A DNA stretch of 5,234 bases from Sulfuritalea sp. (lineage in GTDB: Bacteria > Pseudomonadota > Gammaproteobacteria > Burkholderiales > Rhodocyclaceae). Where the stretch lies: contig JADJUP010000046.1 of NCBI GenBank assembly GCA_016716965.1, positions 1-5,234 on the forward strand, in the 5' to 3' direction. A program made the translations under genes and the position numbers. The notes under the pieces were generated by a model, which was given only the letters and a program-made list of their open reading frames with translations, was not told where the DNA came from and made no database searches. This document shows, in pieces, positions 1-5,234 of this stretch (position 1 is the first letter of the stretch; each line of letters begins with the position of its first letter).

Positions 1-204
1 CGCTGATGCTGTGCAGGACATAGCCCGGCGAGTCCGCCACCGCAGCGAGGATCTCCGGGACCAGCCCATGCGGCGCACCATCTTCCACAAGCGGCGCCGG
101 AGCTTGACCCCTTCGAGCTGGGCGACGGCATTGCGTGCTTTCAGCATCTCGACCATTTCTGCCCGAGGCACGCGAGACGAGGTACAACGTCAGGTCTTGC
201 TCAT
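1..204 (-). pseudogene. Unrecognised protein, N-terminal part, frame-disrupted, runs off the left edge
   Basis: I do not recognise this gene. A likely start ATG lies at 204-202, with AAGGGA six bases upstream as a ribosome binding site, 34 bases after the dehydrogenase stop. That spacing suggests the next gene of the same operon. The starting frame hits TGA after four codons (M-S-K-T). If small frame changes are allowed, the protein would read MSKTLTLYLVSRA, then RAEMVEMLKARNAVAQLEGV, then LVEDGAPHGLVPEILAAV and ADSPGYVLHSI up to the window edge. The blocks are rich in Leu, Val and Ala and look like real protein. No catalytic motif, signal peptide or membrane segment is visible in these roughly 65 residues. 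The need for at least two or three frame changes matches the state of the neighbouring genes. It could be a metabolic partner of the dehydrogenase, but that is only inferred from position. Confidence 0.35.
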
Positions 205-237
205 TGGGCGTCCCTTGCGTTCGGTCGCGCGGCTCGC

Positions 238-995
238 TCAGCGGTGGTAGCCGCCGTCGAGAGGCGCAGCACGGTGCCGTTGGATCATGACATTGTTCGG
301 GACGTGAATCACCAGCATGGCGAACTCGGCGGCACCGCCGAAGCGGTGCGGAAACGGGATGTGGTGCGCGAGCCGGGAATCGAGGTTCTTTCCATGCTGA
401 ACAGCGTCTGTGTGCCGAACAGGCCTGGCGCGATGCCGACGACGCGAATGCCCAGCGGACCGAGCGTCCGCGGGCTGCGGGCAGGATCATGCTGACGACA
501 CCGCCCTTTGGAGCCGGAATAGGCGGCCTCGCCGCTCTGCCCTCGTAAGCCGAAACCGACGCCGTCGACAGGATCACGCCGCGCTCGCCGTTTCCCAGCG
601 GTTCCAGTTTCGCCCATGTCGGCGGCGGCCAGTCGTATCATGTTGGAAAAAGTCGAGATCATGGCTGACCTCGACGAGCTGGCGAAAGTCCTCAAGCAGA
701 CACCCCCCCGTCGGCGTCGACGATCGGCGAGTGGCCGCGGCCGACGGGCACCAGCACGCGGGTTGCGCCATGTGCCTGGCGCGCTCTCGCCTAGGGCATT
801 TTCGAGCGACAGCGAGTCAGCCACGTCACAGGGGATCCCAAGACCGCTGATCTCGTCGGCGACTTTCTTGCACGCCGGCGCCATCGATATCGATCACCGT
901 CACCTTCGCGCCCGCCTCGGCGAGGCAACGCCGTCTCCGCACCGAGACCGATGCCGCCCCGGTGACCACCGCCGAACACCCCCCCAAAGATCCAT
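238..995 (-). pseudogene. HSD10-like short-chain dehydrogenase/reductase, broken by many frameshifts
   Basis: The ancestral product was an NAD(P)-dependent short-chain dehydrogenase. It most resembles the 3-hydroxyacyl-CoA dehydrogenase type II / HSD10 group, which oxidises beta-hydroxyacyl-CoA in fatty-acid or branched-chain amino-acid breakdown in the cytoplasm. The start ATG at 995-993 follows a purine-rich GGGAGGGAG ribosome binding site. Joined across frames the blocks read: SAVVTGAAS(G)LGAET, the nucleotide-binding TGxxxGxG region near 975-940, with one G apparently lost; LAEAGAKVTVIDIDGAGVQE; ADEISGLGIPCDVADSLSLE; SLEDFRQLVEV; MIRLAAADMG; GEAAYSGSKG, with catalytic Tyr at 521-519 and Lys at 509-507; LGPLGIRVV.IAPGLFGTQ; and NGTVLRL.DGGYHR ending at TGA 240-238. 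About 253 codons is the usual family length, so losses are mainly small indels. At least eight frame changes are needed, so no functional enzyme is made as read. The family is clear; the exact substrate is inferred. Confidence 0.85.
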
Positions 996-1330
996 TCTCC
1001 CTCCCCGCGTGCGGCCGGAATATGGGCCCGGTCATCAGGCGGATTATGGTCCGCTCGCGCGCTCGCGCGCAACCTACGGCCTGTTGACGCCCGCCGATGA
1101 GGACAACAAAAACGCAGCCCGATCATCAACCGGGAAGGCTTAGTGGCGCCACCGGTGGCTCGCACCACGCGTTCTGCCGATGATCTCGACATGGCTGTCC
1201 AAGCCACCGTAAGGAGGCGCTTCCGCTCTTTCCGGCAACTCGACTCGCCGTCCGGAACATTGTCGCGTCGCACCTCCGGCTGAACAACGCGACGATGCCA
1301 GAGCGCTTTGACGCGTCGCTGTGCATGTCG
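996..1330. other. No recognisable gene between the hydrolase and dehydrogenase remnants
   Basis: I could not match this stretch to a known protein in any frame. On the minus strand one block, ELPERAEAPPYGGLDSHVEI (about 1248-1189), reads like protein but belongs to no family I can name. It may be part of another broken gene. A near-perfect tandem GCTCGCGC pair lies at 1053-1068. The ribosome binding site of the dehydrogenase is at the left end, and a weak terminator-like hairpin lies at 1107-1134. Confidence 0.4.
1107..1134 (-). terminator. Weak candidate rho-independent terminator
   Basis: On the minus strand CCCG-GTTGATGAT-CGGG (1134-1118) can form a hairpin of four GC pairs. Up to three weaker inner pairs, two of them wobbles, could extend it. 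Five bases later comes TTTTTGTT (from 1112). It could end a transcript from the SGNH hydrolase region before the dehydrogenase gene. The stem is short, the T-tract is displaced from it, and the site is about 200 bases past the hydrolase stop, so this is a low-confidence call. Confidence 0.2.
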
Positions 1331-2040
1331 TCAGGACTGACCGGCATGTTGCCCTGTTGCCACCCGACGACCATCGGCGGCCCGGCAACCATCCGGTAGC
1401 AGAGGCTCGATAACCCGCGACAGCGCCTCGCCCAGCCAGGTGCTGCTCCGCATCGAGATGCACACCATCCACCTTGCTGGATCCAACCACGTCGCCGGCA
1501 TCGAAGAAATGACATCCGATATTCAGCAGACCTGCCGGTAGGCGTCGGCGAGGCCCGCGCACTTTGTCCTTCGCCACCCCTCGAATTTCGCCGCAATCGG
1601 CCCCTTGGGCGTCTGGATCGCCGGCGGTGCAACCACCAAAAATCCTGCGCACGGGCATGCCAGGCTCGATCGGCGCGGCGCGAATGGCCGATTGGACTCC
1701 AGAGCAAGGATGCCCTGCGATGAATGCCACTGCGCTGGGTGCTGGTGCATGGATTGGAACGTTTGTGCCGAGCATCAGAACAACCAGCTCGAGCGGAGAC
1801 CGATCTCGATCCGTTGAGCCAGCCGACGAGTCCGTTTCGGCCAGGTTTGAACGGATCATCTCAAACCGTGCGGCGGCCGTTGAGGCAATCCTCCATGACG
1901 TGCGGACCTTTCTGCCGGAGGCACAGAGCGTCAGCTCCATCTACCCCCGGTTCCAGCGTTGGTCGAAAGGCAAGCGCCGACGTGTCAGGGAATGATGCCC
2001 CACGACAGCGAGTCGGAGGACCAGGATGCGCTGGCAAAGA
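1331..2040 (-). pseudogene. SGNH/GDSL-family hydrolase (esterase/acyltransferase type), broken by frameshifts
   Basis: The ancestral product was an SGNH hydrolase. Its block order and wording resemble the mycobacterial arylesterase/acyltransferase MsAcT and related lysophospholipase-L1-like esterases. Blocks in order on the minus strand: DSLSWGIIP (block I, Ser region, from 2014); LPFDQRW; EDCLNGRRTV; DDPFKPGRNGLVGLAQRIEI; SPLELVVLMLGTN (block III, near 1769-1761, where GTND is cut by a frame change just after Asn); VVAPPAIQTPKGPIAAKFEG (about 1641-1574); GLADAYRQV; GCHFFDAGDVV; DGVHLDAEQH (block V, Asp at 1469-1467 and His at 1460-1458); and LGEALSRVIEPLLP, read to TGA at 1333-1331. The Gly before Ser of block I is not readable in frame. 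At least six frame changes are needed. A GGAGAGG purine run lies just before the first block, but no credible start codon follows it. Length, about 235 codons, is close to that of the family. Confidence 0.82.
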
Positions 2041-2114
2041 TCCTCTCCGGATCCGTCTTAACCGCGCCTTGCGATGGCGCCCACCAGCGAAGCACCCGGC
2101 CTGCCTCTGACGGA

Positions 2115-2265
2115 CAGGCGGAAACCGGATCGAAACGCATCGGATGCAAGTCGGCCATTCTGACCTCGTGCCCGGCAGTAGCAAGCGTCGCGCGCGGTGT
2201 CGAACATCGCTGCGTCAGAGCTTCGCGGCCTGGGGATGCCAATACGCCACAAATACTTGGACCAA
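2115..2265 (-). pseudogene. N-terminal stub of NAD(P)H:quinone oxidoreductase (flavodoxin-like fold)
   Basis: The blocks match the first beta-alpha-beta unit of flavodoxin-fold NAD(P)H:quinone oxidoreductases (MdaB/KefF/NQO1 type), FAD or FMN enzymes that reduce quinones by two electrons. A possible start TTG (2265-2263) follows GAGGA and reads L-V-Q-V-F-V-A-Y-W-H-P-Q, in the place of the usual hydrophobic strand ending in H-x-P. After a frame change come DAAMFDTAR and, after another, ATLATAGHEVRMADLHPMRF and DPVS, the typical 'AGHEV..(A/S)DLY.M.F.P' segment. Homology stops near 2115. The rest of the protein, including the WWFG-type flavin and nicotinamide region, is absent, because the SGNH hydrolase begins about 75 bases further on. 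It therefore looks like a deletion remnant as well as a frameshifted gene. Assignment rests on about 50 residues. Confidence 0.6.
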
Positions 2266-2789
2266 CCGATTCCTCGTCGCCCTGAAGTCATTGGGCTCTG
2301 CGCACTTTGGCTGCTGCCGCGGAGCACCTTGCGTACCTTGGGCTGCTACGTCCCGCCAATTCCCGCGCAAATTGTACAGGTCGACACAGGCGACAATTCG
2401 GAGCAGAATCGGCAAGCCAATCCCATCCAAACCGGCATTGGCGGCCGACAAACCGGGCATGTTCGCGCACTGACTGCAACAGGTCCGGCAGCATGGTCGC
2501 GTTTGGCTTCGCGGGCTGCCAATCTGGACTTGGTGAGGGGGCTTATCAGGACGCGGCGAATCTCCTTCAAGAATGCGCCGCGCTCCTCTTTCGGTCCAAT
2601 AGAGCGGCCACTCTGGCGCTGGAACAGGAAAGCGTTTCAACAAGGACTGCCGAATGCAATACCGCAGTTCCCTTTGACAAGCGACTTCTCCTCTCCTTCA
2701 ATCCCCTCGCGGGGACCGAGCTGCGCGGCTTTCATCGCACCGCGTCCCTCGAACGACGGGTTCGACCCGCTGTGTAATTAGGCAATGGC
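2266..2789. other. About 520 bases with no recognisable gene
   Basis: I see no gene I can name on either strand. Minus-strand frames give protein-like fragments, for example KEIRRVLISPLTKSRLAARE (from about 2569), LLPDLLQSVREHARFVG and LDGIGLPILLRIV. No combination suggests a family to me. In view of the neighbours it may hold one or two further decayed genes, perhaps including a regulator or partner of the quinone reductase. A CCCC-TCGC-GGGG hairpin lies near 2703-2714. No insertion sequence ends or tandem repeats were seen. Confidence 0.4.
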
Positions 2790-3073
2790 TTACGCCGGAG
2801 AATGATTCTTGAGCCACCCCCGCAAAGGCGGCATCCACACGAGATTGCCAACCCTCGCCACTTTCGCGGAATAAATTGCTCCACCACCTCTCGCGACAAC
2901 CCGGATGGTGATGCGCTCTTTTGTCGGGGTCCTCTGTGGCCCGCGCACGCCGAGCTTCTTTCTAAGTGATGATGGCGGAACACCTTAACGGCAGGCTTGA
3001 ATTTCGCCATATCGTCTGCGGTCAGTTCGCGGACCTCGCCGTCGGCGTCACTCAATGGTTTGCGCCTTGCCAC
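2790..3073 (-). pseudogene. brnA: BrnA-type antitoxin, broken by frameshifts
   Basis: BrnA is the ribbon-helix-helix antitoxin of type II BrnT/BrnA modules. It binds and neutralises the BrnT ribonuclease and represses their shared promoter. The start GTG at 3073-3071 opens an intact block of about 35 codons: ARRKPLSDADGEVRELTADD, then MAKFKPAVKV. After a frame change the reading continues SLRKKLGVRGPQRTPTKERI and TIR, then LSREVVEQF, then RESGEGWQSRVDAAFAG, then WLKNHSPA, ending at TAA 2792-2790. The KERITIRLSREVVEQF part is the DNA-binding strand and helix of BrnA, and the GWQSRVDAAFAGWL helix completes the fold. About four frame changes separate these blocks; the last three fall in or beside the DNA-binding fold, so the antitoxin should be inactive. 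It overlaps the toxin gene by about 20-26 bases, as expected for translational coupling. Family assignment is firm from the blocks and gene order. Confidence 0.82.
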
Positions 3074-3320
3074 CAGTTTGCCTCTCGTATTGGCCTTTAC
3101 GGAAGCTGATTACCCGAATGCCCGTCCCGGTCTCGGTAAAGCACAGCACGCAGTCGCCGATCCAGGCGCACATTGCAATGTAACGAGTTTCGCCATATGC
3201 CTTTCGAAGTTAGGAAACACCAGTGCAGTATTGAAATCGACTTCTGCCACTCGTCTGAACGCGCGAGTTTGCGCTCCTTGATGTTCCTCGCGTTCTGATC
3301 GGGTCGAAGTCGACTTTCAC
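3048..3320 (-). pseudogene. brnT: BrnT-type ribonuclease toxin, broken by frameshifts
   Basis: BrnT is a RelE-fold ribonuclease toxin of type II toxin-antitoxin systems, usually encoded first with brnA downstream, as here. The GTG start at 3320-3318 gives VKVDFDP. After a one-base frame change come the blocks ARNIKERKLA, DFNTALVFP, GETRYIAMCAWIGDCVLCF and TETGTGIRVISFRK. The latter matches the conserved BrnT core (R-x-I-x-[IM]-G, then F-T-E-[RT]-G-x-x-I-R-[VI]-I-S-x-R-[KR]-A). The usual R-K-A-N-x-R-E end is disturbed by an extra G and a two-base loss near 3090-3080. The frame then reads to TGA 3050-3048; the ancestral stop was probably TGA at 3054-3052. Length, about 91 codons, is normal. At least four frame changes mean no toxin is made as read. 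It has its own recognisable promoter immediately upstream. Confidence 0.82.
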
Positions 3321-3325
3321 GCTAG

Positions 3326-3354
3326 AGTGTATGCACAAGTAGATGACGGGTCAA
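3326..3354 (-). promoter_or_regulatory. Sigma70-type promoter for brnT-brnA
   Basis: On the minus strand TTGACC (3354-3349) and TACACT (3331-3326) are separated by exactly 17 bases, close to the consensus -35 and -10 boxes. The GTG start of brnT begins only five bases after the -10 box. Transcription would therefore start at or within a base or two of the start codon, giving a leaderless mRNA; no ribosome binding site can fit. The -10 box lies within one of two operator-like repeats, which suggests repression by occlusion. Promoter activity is inferred from sequence only. Confidence 0.6.
3327..3338 (-). promoter_or_regulatory. Operator-like repeat, promoter-proximal copy, overlapping the -10 box
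   Basis: TTGTGCATACAC on the minus strand shares its first eleven bases with a second copy at 3361-3372 in the same orientation. The two lie 34 bases apart, about three helical turns, so proteins bound to both would sit on the same face of the DNA. This copy covers most of the -10 box. BrnA antitoxins are autorepressors, so BrnA is one candidate ligand. The TTGT-N4-ACAA form also resembles sites of GntR/FadR-type regulators. Confidence 0.5.
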
Positions 3355-3360
3355 GGTTTA

Positions 3361-3372
3361 TTGTATGCACAA
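3361..3372 (-). promoter_or_regulatory. Operator-like repeat, upstream copy
   Basis: TTGTGCATACAA on the minus strand is the more symmetric copy, with arms TTGT and ACAA around GCAT. It ends six bases upstream of the -35 box. Together with the copy at 3327-3338 it brackets the brnT promoter. Confidence 0.5.
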
Positions 3373-3375
3373 CTA

Positions 3376-3406
3376 AGACCTGTACTTTCGCGTGAAAGTG
3401 GGGTCT
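3376..3406. repeat. Perfect hairpin directly beside the intron 3' end
   Basis: On the plus strand AGACC (3376-3380) pairs with GGTCT (3402-3406). Inside it ACTTTC (3384-3389) pairs with GAAAGT (3394-3399) around a GCGT loop, giving eleven perfect pairs with a small asymmetric internal bulge (TGT opposite GG). It starts one or two bases after the intron 3' splice site, in the 3' exon. No proper T-tract follows on either strand, so it is a poor terminator. It could be an intron target-recognition structure, a mobile-element end or a regulatory element of the brnT promoter region. Confidence 0.6.
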
Positions 3407-3410
3407 AATC

Positions 3411-3444
3411 GGGATAGGAAGAAGCCTCGCGGCCCCTCCCTCCC
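3411..3444 (-). ncRNA. Group II intron domain VI with branch-point A
   Basis: The minus-strand RNA starts GGGAGGGAGGGGCC, closes with a GCGA loop, and returns GGCTTCTTCCTATCCC. The outer GGG/CCC and inner GCC/GGC pairs frame a helix containing several G-U pairs. The A in CCTATCCC (position 3415) is left bulged eight bases from the intron end. This is where the branch-point adenosine that attacks the 5' splice site is expected. Confidence 0.65.
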
Positions 3445-3445
3445 A

Positions 3446-3481
3446 CACCACCGGACGTACGGGTCACGTATCCGGCGGTTC
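3446..3481 (-). ncRNA. Group II intron domain V (catalytic core)
   Basis: The minus-strand RNA folds as CCGCCGGA / TCCGGTGG for the lower stem, a two-base bulge (CG on the 3' strand), then TACG / CGTA for the upper stem. This is the standard layout of the metal-binding catalytic domain. The top loop is TGACC rather than the usual GNRA tetraloop. The downstream GGTGTGGGAGGG linker into domain VI is typical of bacterial introns. Confidence 0.8.
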
Positions 3482-3495
3482 GATGAATTGAATTC

Positions 3496-4911
3496 CTACC
3501 GTGGAGCAAGGCTGGGTAGTCCCAAGTTTATGAAGAAGCGCAATGGTAGCGCGAACGCCAATGCCGGTGTCTTCGACAGCCGCCATGGACCATGCGCCGA
3601 CTTGCTGGTGTTCCACGCTTCACGCACTGTTACCCCGCGCTTGCGCAGTTCCCGATAGCCGGCCGGCCCCCATTGTTTCCAGAGATAGCAGCGCAACTTG
3701 CGTCGTACCCACTTGTCAATCTCGCGCAGAGGACTCAGCACTTCGGCAATGCCGAAATACGCTTTCCAACCAAGCAGGGTTTCTCTCAGTTCCGCAACGA
3801 TCTTGCCAATGGTGTTGCCTCTGGTACGACGAGTCAGTTCCCGCACCCGGTCCTTCAGCTTCTCGATGGCCTTGTCGGCCACCTTCAGCTTCGCTCCGTT
3901 GCGGCTGACCGTGAAGCCCAGGAACTTGCGGTTCATGGGCCGATCCACCGCGCTTTTCAACTGATTCACTGTGAGTCTCAGTGTGTCGCTGACATAGCGT
4001 GTCACGCTGGCCATCACCCGCTTGCCCGCGCGGTTGCTCTTGACCAGAATGTTGCAGTCATCGGCATAGCGGGCGAAGCGGTGGCCGCGCCGGTCCAGTT
4101 CCCAATCCAGTTCATCCAGCACCACGTTGGCCAGCACGGGCGACAGCGGCCCGCCTTGCGGCACGCCCAAGTGGGTGGGCACGACGCGTCCCTCCACGCT
4201 GACGCCGGCCTTCAGGAAACGATTGACCAGTCGCAGCAGATCGGCGTCCGGGCAGCGACTTTTGAGCCGCGCCATCAGCCGGTCGTGATTGACCCGGTCG
4301 AAGAAGGCTTGCAGGTCCATATCCACCACCCAGCCATATCCGGCCCGGATGTTCGCCTGCACTTCGCGCACAGCCTGATGGGCCGAGCGCTGCGGGCGGA
4401 ATCCGTAGCTGTGGCGGTGAAAATGCGGTTCCCAGTGCGCACTGATGACTTGCGCTATGGCTTGCTGGATGAAGCGGTCCACCACCGTGGGGATGCCCAA
4501 GGGACGGGCTTTACCGTCGCCCTTCGGGATTTCCACGCGCAGCACCGGTTGCGGACGATAGGTGCCGGCGTCCAGTTGCGCGCGTATTTCCAGCCAGTGG
4601 TGTTTCAGGTACTCGGGGAGTTCATCGACCGTCATGCCGTCGATGCCCGGCGCGCCTTTGTTCCGGCGCACTTGCTTCAATGCGCGCTGTAAGTTGCCCC
4701 GTTCGACTACTTGGGCGTACAGCGCTTGGGTATGAATCGACTCCGGTGGTCCTGACGATCCAGCGACGAGTTCATCCTGCGGCGTGGCCGCAGCCCGATT
4801 GCTCGGGTAGTCAGATGCGTTCCCGTCTCTCTTCGTCACGTTCCTTTGTCTTTCATCGTTCGGGCCTTCGGCGGTGGCGCCGCCTACTATGCCCTCTGCT
4901 GACTTCTCCAC
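3496..4911 (-). CDS. ltrA: Group II intron reverse transcriptase/maturase
   Basis: This protein binds its own intron RNA, helps it splice (maturase) and copies it into DNA at the target (reverse transcriptase). It has 471 residues. After a variable N-terminus (about 1-62) comes the RT0 region (ALYAQVVERGNLQRALKQV, 63-81) and NKGAPGIDG (84-92). Next are the fingers motif GKARPLGIPTVVDR (133-146), SYGFRP (168-173) and the catalytic DMDLQAFFD (197-205). Then follow GVPQGGPLSPVLANV (249-263), the catalytic YADD (282-285) and FLGFT (330-334). The maturase X domain contains GWKAYFG (381-387) and WVRRKLRCYLWKQW (401-414). It ends GPWRLSKTPALAFALP and then LGLPSLAPR. There is no HNH endonuclease domain, so priming is probably from a nicked or replicating strand. 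The start is a GTG after CTGAATACC with no clear ribosome binding site; a slightly earlier non-ATG start in the same frame is possible. No frameshift or missing catalytic residue is seen, so it should be active. Confidence 0.97.
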   Translation of the reverse strand: MEKSAEGIVGGATAEGPNDERQRNVTKRDGNASDYPSNRAAATPQDELVAGSSGPPESIHTQALYAQVVERGNLQRALKQVRRNKGAPGIDGMTVDELPEYLKHHWLEIRAQLDAGTYRPQPVLRVEIPKGDGKARPLGIPTVVDRFIQQAIAQVISAHWEPHFHRHSYGFRPQRSAHQAVREVQANIRAGYGWVVDMDLQAFFDRVNHDRLMARLKSRCPDADLLRLVNRFLKAGVSVEGRVVPTHLGVPQGGPLSPVLANVVLDELDWELDRRGHRFARYADDCNILVKSNRAGKRVMASVTRYVSDTLRLTVNQLKSAVDRPMNRKFLGFTVSRNGAKLKVADKAIEKLKDRVRELTRRTRGNTIGKIVAELRETLLGWKAYFGIAEVLSPLREIDKWVRRKLRCYLWKQWGPAGYRELRKRGVTVREAWNTSKSAHGPWRLSKTPALAFALPLRFFINLGLPSLAPR

Positions 4912-5234
4912 GGTATTCAGACGCCGTTTCCAGCGGCCCAGCTTCGATGCTCCGAAGCACCGGGGAGATCTCCCAGGGTAAGACGCGTTACCTTCACTGC
5001 ATAGACGCCGGATTTACAAAATGCACCCTACTGCCGCAGATGGAGGACTTCGCGGTCACGTGCCCGCTCGTCCCGAATGCATCACGCCTCATATCCGGTT
5101 TTTGTTCATCGTCCCGCAGCTTTGGATTGGGCTTCCTTCAGACCCCGCCTCGCGGCGACGCCCTTGCCCTTCTCCTTGCCTTCGGCTCTGCAATACCTGG
5201 CCATCGGACTTTCACCGACGAAGTAACGCGCCAT
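4912..5234 (-). ncRNA. Group II intron 5' RNA region (domains I-III, incomplete)
   Basis: No protein gene is expected or seen here. The minus-strand text contains GGTGAAAGTCCGATGGCC and GCAGAGCCGAAGGCAAGG near the right edge (about 5215-5170), wording common in domain I of bacterial group II introns. Further hairpins include GGGAGATCTCCCCGG (about 4973-4959) and CGGTGCTTCGGAGCATCG. Exon-binding sites cannot be assigned without the 5' exon. The first bases of the intron are beyond the window. Confidence 0.6.

Larger units (their letters stand above)
3408..5234 (-). mobile_element. Group II intron (retroelement), 5' end outside the window
   Basis: This is a self-splicing, mobile ribozyme that encodes its own reverse transcriptase/maturase and moves by retrohoming. 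Evidence in order on the minus strand: a structured 5' part without a long ORF (5234-4912); the intact reverse transcriptase in domain IV (4911-3496); domain V 14 bases after its stop; domain VI with a bulged A; and a 3' end reading CCTATCCCGAT, typical of bacterial group II introns, which places the splice site at 3408 (or 3407). The 5' end (expected GTGCG or similar) is not seen, so the 5' exon and complete length are unknown. The sequence has no visible damage, unlike all flanking genes. It lies in the same orientation as brnT-brnA, with its 3' end about 88 bases upstream of the brnT start. The class is not settled: the protein lacks the endonuclease domain, as in the bacterial C, D, E and F groups. 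Confidence 0.88.

Noticed and set aside
309..884. A single 191-codon minus-strand frame as a normal gene
   Set aside because: It mixes true dehydrogenase blocks with out-of-frame stretches. The gene is better described as one frameshifted dehydrogenase over 238-995.
1053..1068. Tandem GCTCGCGC pair
   Set aside because: Two eight-base units in GC-rich DNA are expected by chance; no larger structure.
2697..2720. TTCAATCCCCTCGCGGGGAC, resembling part of a CRISPR repeat
   Set aside because: It occurs once, with no spaced copies; it is a single short hairpin.
2755..2770. GACGGGTTCGACCCGC, resembling a tRNA T-arm
   Set aside because: The loop is five bases rather than seven, and no anticodon arm or acceptor stem can be fitted around it.
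2197..2781. A 194-codon plus-strand open frame
   Set aside because: Composition is arginine/serine/proline-rich without motifs, and the minus-strand reading of its lower end matches a quinone reductase. In GC-rich DNA such chance frames are common.
3313..3406. End of an IS21-like insertion sequence
   Set aside because: The region has inverted and direct short repeats like some IS ends, but no transposase fragment or target duplication is visible nearby. The promoter for brnT explains most of it.
3592..4692. A 366-codon open frame on the plus strand opposite the intron protein
   Set aside because: It is the antisense shadow of the reverse transcriptase, whose motifs are complete on the other strand. 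The plus frame shows no family motif.

Overview
The window is GC-rich proteobacterial-type DNA. I lean towards Alphaproteobacteria, at low confidence, from a HSD10-like short-chain dehydrogenase, an SGNH hydrolase and a BrnT/BrnA module. Every gene I can identify lies on the minus strand. Only one is intact: the reverse transcriptase/maturase of a group II intron. All the others are recognisable only by joining short blocks of homology across frame changes.

Layout on the minus strand, from the right edge leftward. (1) 5234 to about 3408: a group II intron whose 5' end lies outside the window. Domains I-III come first, then an intact 471-residue intron-encoded protein (4911-3496), then domain V (3481-3446) and domain VI with a bulged branch-point A (3444-3411). 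(2) 3406-3326: a perfect hairpin directly next to the intron 3' end, then a compact promoter carrying two copies of TTGTGCATACA. (3) 3320-2790: brnT (toxin) and brnA (antitoxin), overlapping, both with several frameshifts. (4) 2789-2266: about 520 bases with no recognisable gene. (5) 2265-about 2115: an N-terminal stub of a flavodoxin-fold NAD(P)H:quinone oxidoreductase. (6) About 2040-1331: a frameshifted SGNH/GDSL hydrolase. (7) 1330-996: no gene recognised. (8) 995-238: a frameshifted short-chain dehydrogenase of the HSD10 type. (9) 204 to the left edge: the start of an unrecognised protein, also frame-disrupted.

The quinone reductase, hydrolase, dehydrogenase and last gene share one orientation and may once have been one or two metabolic transcription units. 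The present sequence could not make any of these proteins intact. The central question is whether this is real genome erosion with an active retroelement beside it, or uncorrected indels in a low-quality assembly. In the second case the intron would be clean only because a multicopy element gathers more read coverage. The sequence alone does not decide this. I did not find a clearly new biological system. The most notable items are the contrast between intact intron and broken neighbours, the promoter architecture in front of a dead toxin-antitoxin pair, and the hairpin on the unexpected (3') side of the intron.
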